This document shows positions 5,501 through 6,484 of a stretch of 6,484 nucleotides of DNA, in pieces. The position numbers and the translations under genes were made by a program. Within the stretch, counting starts at the first letter, position 1; every line of letters begins with the position of its first letter. This DNA comes from Chloroflexota bacterium (GTDB lineage: Bacteria > Chloroflexota > Dormibacteria > Dormibacterales > Dormibacteraceae), in the NCBI GenBank assembly GCA_005880755.1, contig VBGV01000166.1, positions 1 to 6,484 of the forward strand, given 5' to 3'. A model generated the notes under the pieces. The model did not search any database. It saw nothing but the letters and a program-made list of their open reading frames with translations, and was not told the DNA's origin.

Positions 5501-6355
5501 TTACACGGCCAGCAGCGCGATGCCCGCCAGTGTTGCAACTGCTCCTGTGAGCTTCAACGCAGCCCGGCCCTGCTCGCGCAAACGCCACACGCCCCACACC
5601 GCCACGGCGACCACCGCCGTCTCGCGGATGGGCGCCACCACCGCCAGCGGGGCGAGGGTCAGCGCCCAGAGCACGAGGAAGTAGCCGGCCCACATGAACG
5701 CCCCGATGAGAGCGGCCTGGCGCCAGGTCGGGGCCTGGATTGCGTCCCCGAGCACGTACAGGCGAAAGCGCGATGCGATCCAGACCGAGACCGGCAGCTC
5801 CAGCGCCATCAACGTGAAGAGCAGCCAGCCGTAGATCCACGGCGTCGACAGCCGCACGCCAACCCTGTCCACCGATGTGTAGGCGGCGATGGCGACGCCG
5901 GTCAGCAGTGCGGGAAGCGTCGCGCGACCGCTCGCCTGCGATACGGCGACCGCCAGGATGCCCATCAGCAGCAACCCGACGCCGACCAGCTGCGGAGAAG
6001 TGAGCCGCTCGCCGAGGAGCGTCAAACCGACCAGCACGCTGAGCAGAGGCGCGGACCCGCGCGCGATCGGATAAACCGTTGAGAGCTCACCGCGACGGTA
6101 CGCGGTGGAAAGCAGCCACAGGTACGCCGTCTCGAGGAGTGAGGAAAGCAGGCACAGGCCGGCGGCTGCCGGGTCGAGGGCCGGCCTTCCGAGCAGCCAC
6201 CAGGCAGGCAGCAACGGAATGGTCGCCACCGCCGCGGTCGTGAGCGTGACCCGACGAAAGGTCAGGATCGGGTCGCCGCTGACTTTGACGAGCACGTTCC
6301 ACGTGCCGTGGAATGCGGCCGCCGCAAGCGCCATGACGACGGCAACGGTCAGCAC
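5501..6355 (-). CDS. EamA/DMT superfamily transporter
   Basis: A 284-residue, ten-helix membrane permease with the two tandem EamA repeats of the drug/metabolite transporter superfamily. Repeat 1 runs from AAAAFHGTWNVLVK (11-24) to about 137 and contains the hallmark YPIARGSAPLLSVLVGLTLL (95-114) then GERLTSPQLVGVGLLLMGI (115-133). Repeat 2 runs from about 146 to 284, with the matching APIRETAVVAVAVWGVW (241-257) and LTGAVATLAGIALLAV (269-284). Family members export amino acids, nucleotides or drugs, and the substrate here cannot be read from sequence. The GTG 6355 start is 6 bases after the upstream hydrolase stop, with only AGAAG-like text as a ribosome site, so coupling to the hydrolase gene is likely. 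ATG 6334 would trim 7 residues from the first helix and is less attractive. Confidence 0.9.
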   Translation of the reverse strand: MLTVAVVMALAAAAFHGTWNVLVKVSGDPILTFRRVTLTTAAVATIPLLPAWWLLGRPALDPAAAGLCLLSSLLETAYLWLLSTAYRRGELSTVYPIARGSAPLLSVLVGLTLLGERLTSPQLVGVGLLLMGILAVAVSQASGRATLPALLTGVAIAAYTSVDRVGVRLSTPWIYGWLLFTLMALELPVSVWIASRFRLYVLGDAIQAPTWRQAALIGAFMWAGYFLVLWALTLAPLAVVAPIRETAVVAVAVWGVWRLREQGRAALKLTGAVATLAGIALLAV

Positions 6356-6361
6356 AGGCTT

Positions 6362-6484
6362 CTAGCTGGCGCGACGCGGGCGGGCGAGCAGCCTGCCCAC
6401 GACCCTGAACACCTCGGGGTTCACCACCAGGCCGTTGTGGGTGCCCCAGACCGGAATCGCAGGGATGTCGGGACGAAGGCAGGA
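6362..6484 (-). CDS. C-terminal fragment of a probable alpha/beta hydrolase (5' end outside window)
   Basis: The last 40 codons of a gene entering from the right edge, ending at TAG (6364-6362). The text PDIPAIPVWGTHNGLVVNP followed by EVFRVVGRLLARP resembles the end of alpha/beta-hydrolase lipases and esterases, where a catalytic His (here H16 of the fragment) sits just before a final helix and a segment about choosing or closing the active site. The start, nucleophile and acid lie outside the window, so the family call is tentative. Its stop is 6 bases from the transporter start, implying one transcript. Confidence 0.6.
   Translation of the reverse strand, partial: SCLRPDIPAIPVWGTHNGLVVNPEVFRVVGRLLARPRRAS

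Noticed and set aside
5195..6082. 295-codon plus-strand open frame opposite the cold-shock and transporter genes
   Set aside because: It spans two real opposite-strand genes and their leader, and is Arg/Gln/His-rich without domain features.
1..6484. tRNA, rRNA, CRISPR, transposon ends or long direct repeats
   Set aside because: Reading both strands by eye gave no tRNA-like TTCGA loop with paired arms, no regularly spaced repeats, and no transposase or terminal repeats.

Overview
The window is GC-rich chromosomal DNA (roughly two-thirds G+C by eye, third codon positions mostly G or C). It is densely packed, with GTG and TTG starts and many 4-base stop/start overlaps. A lipoprotein with a lipobox, a nearly leaderless regulator gene, and a cold-shock protein whose usual N-terminal Trp is Leu would fit a soil Chloroflexota/Dormibacterota-type or actinobacterial-type genome. 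That placement is inference and weak. No rRNA, tRNA, CRISPR array, insertion sequence or prophage gene was seen.

Left block, + strand (2-2710). The tail of an unidentified gene overlaps a class I SAM-dependent methyltransferase by GTGA. The methyltransferase overlaps a GHL10/DUF187 glycosidase-like lipoprotein by TTGA. After 50 bases comes a small four-helix membrane protein. The first three genes look translationally coupled. The glycosidase-like lipoprotein belongs to the family of the peptidoglycan glycosidase DigH, so a cell-surface glycan role is plausible.

Middle block (2724-4284). A TetR repressor (- strand) is divergent from a GNAT acetyltransferase, which overlaps (ATGA) a small cyclic-nucleotide-binding-fold protein. 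The divergent control region holds a perfect 15-bp inverted repeat. Each outer end of the repeat forms the TG-extended -10 element of one of the two opposing promoters, so one regulator could repress both directions. The GNAT resembles the catalytic domain of the mycobacterial lysine acetyltransferase Pat, which is naturally fused to a cyclic-nucleotide-binding domain. Here the same two domains appear as separate, coupled genes, and the nucleotide-binding one has lost the usual cAMP contacts. This TetR/GNAT/CNB cassette is the most interesting part of the window.

Right block, - strand (6484 down to 4281). The C-terminus of a probable alpha/beta hydrolase is followed 6 bases later by an EamA-type DMT transporter, then a CspA-family cold-shock protein with a stem-loop abutting its ribosome binding site, then an AlkA-like HhH-GPD DNA glycosylase. 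The glycosylase reading frame appears to begin inside the cold-shock gene, and a Glu occupies the expected catalytic Asp position. This gene converges on the CNB gene with overlapping stop codons.

No stretch of more than 300 bases lacks a gene. The longest gap is the 112 bases upstream of the cold-shock gene.
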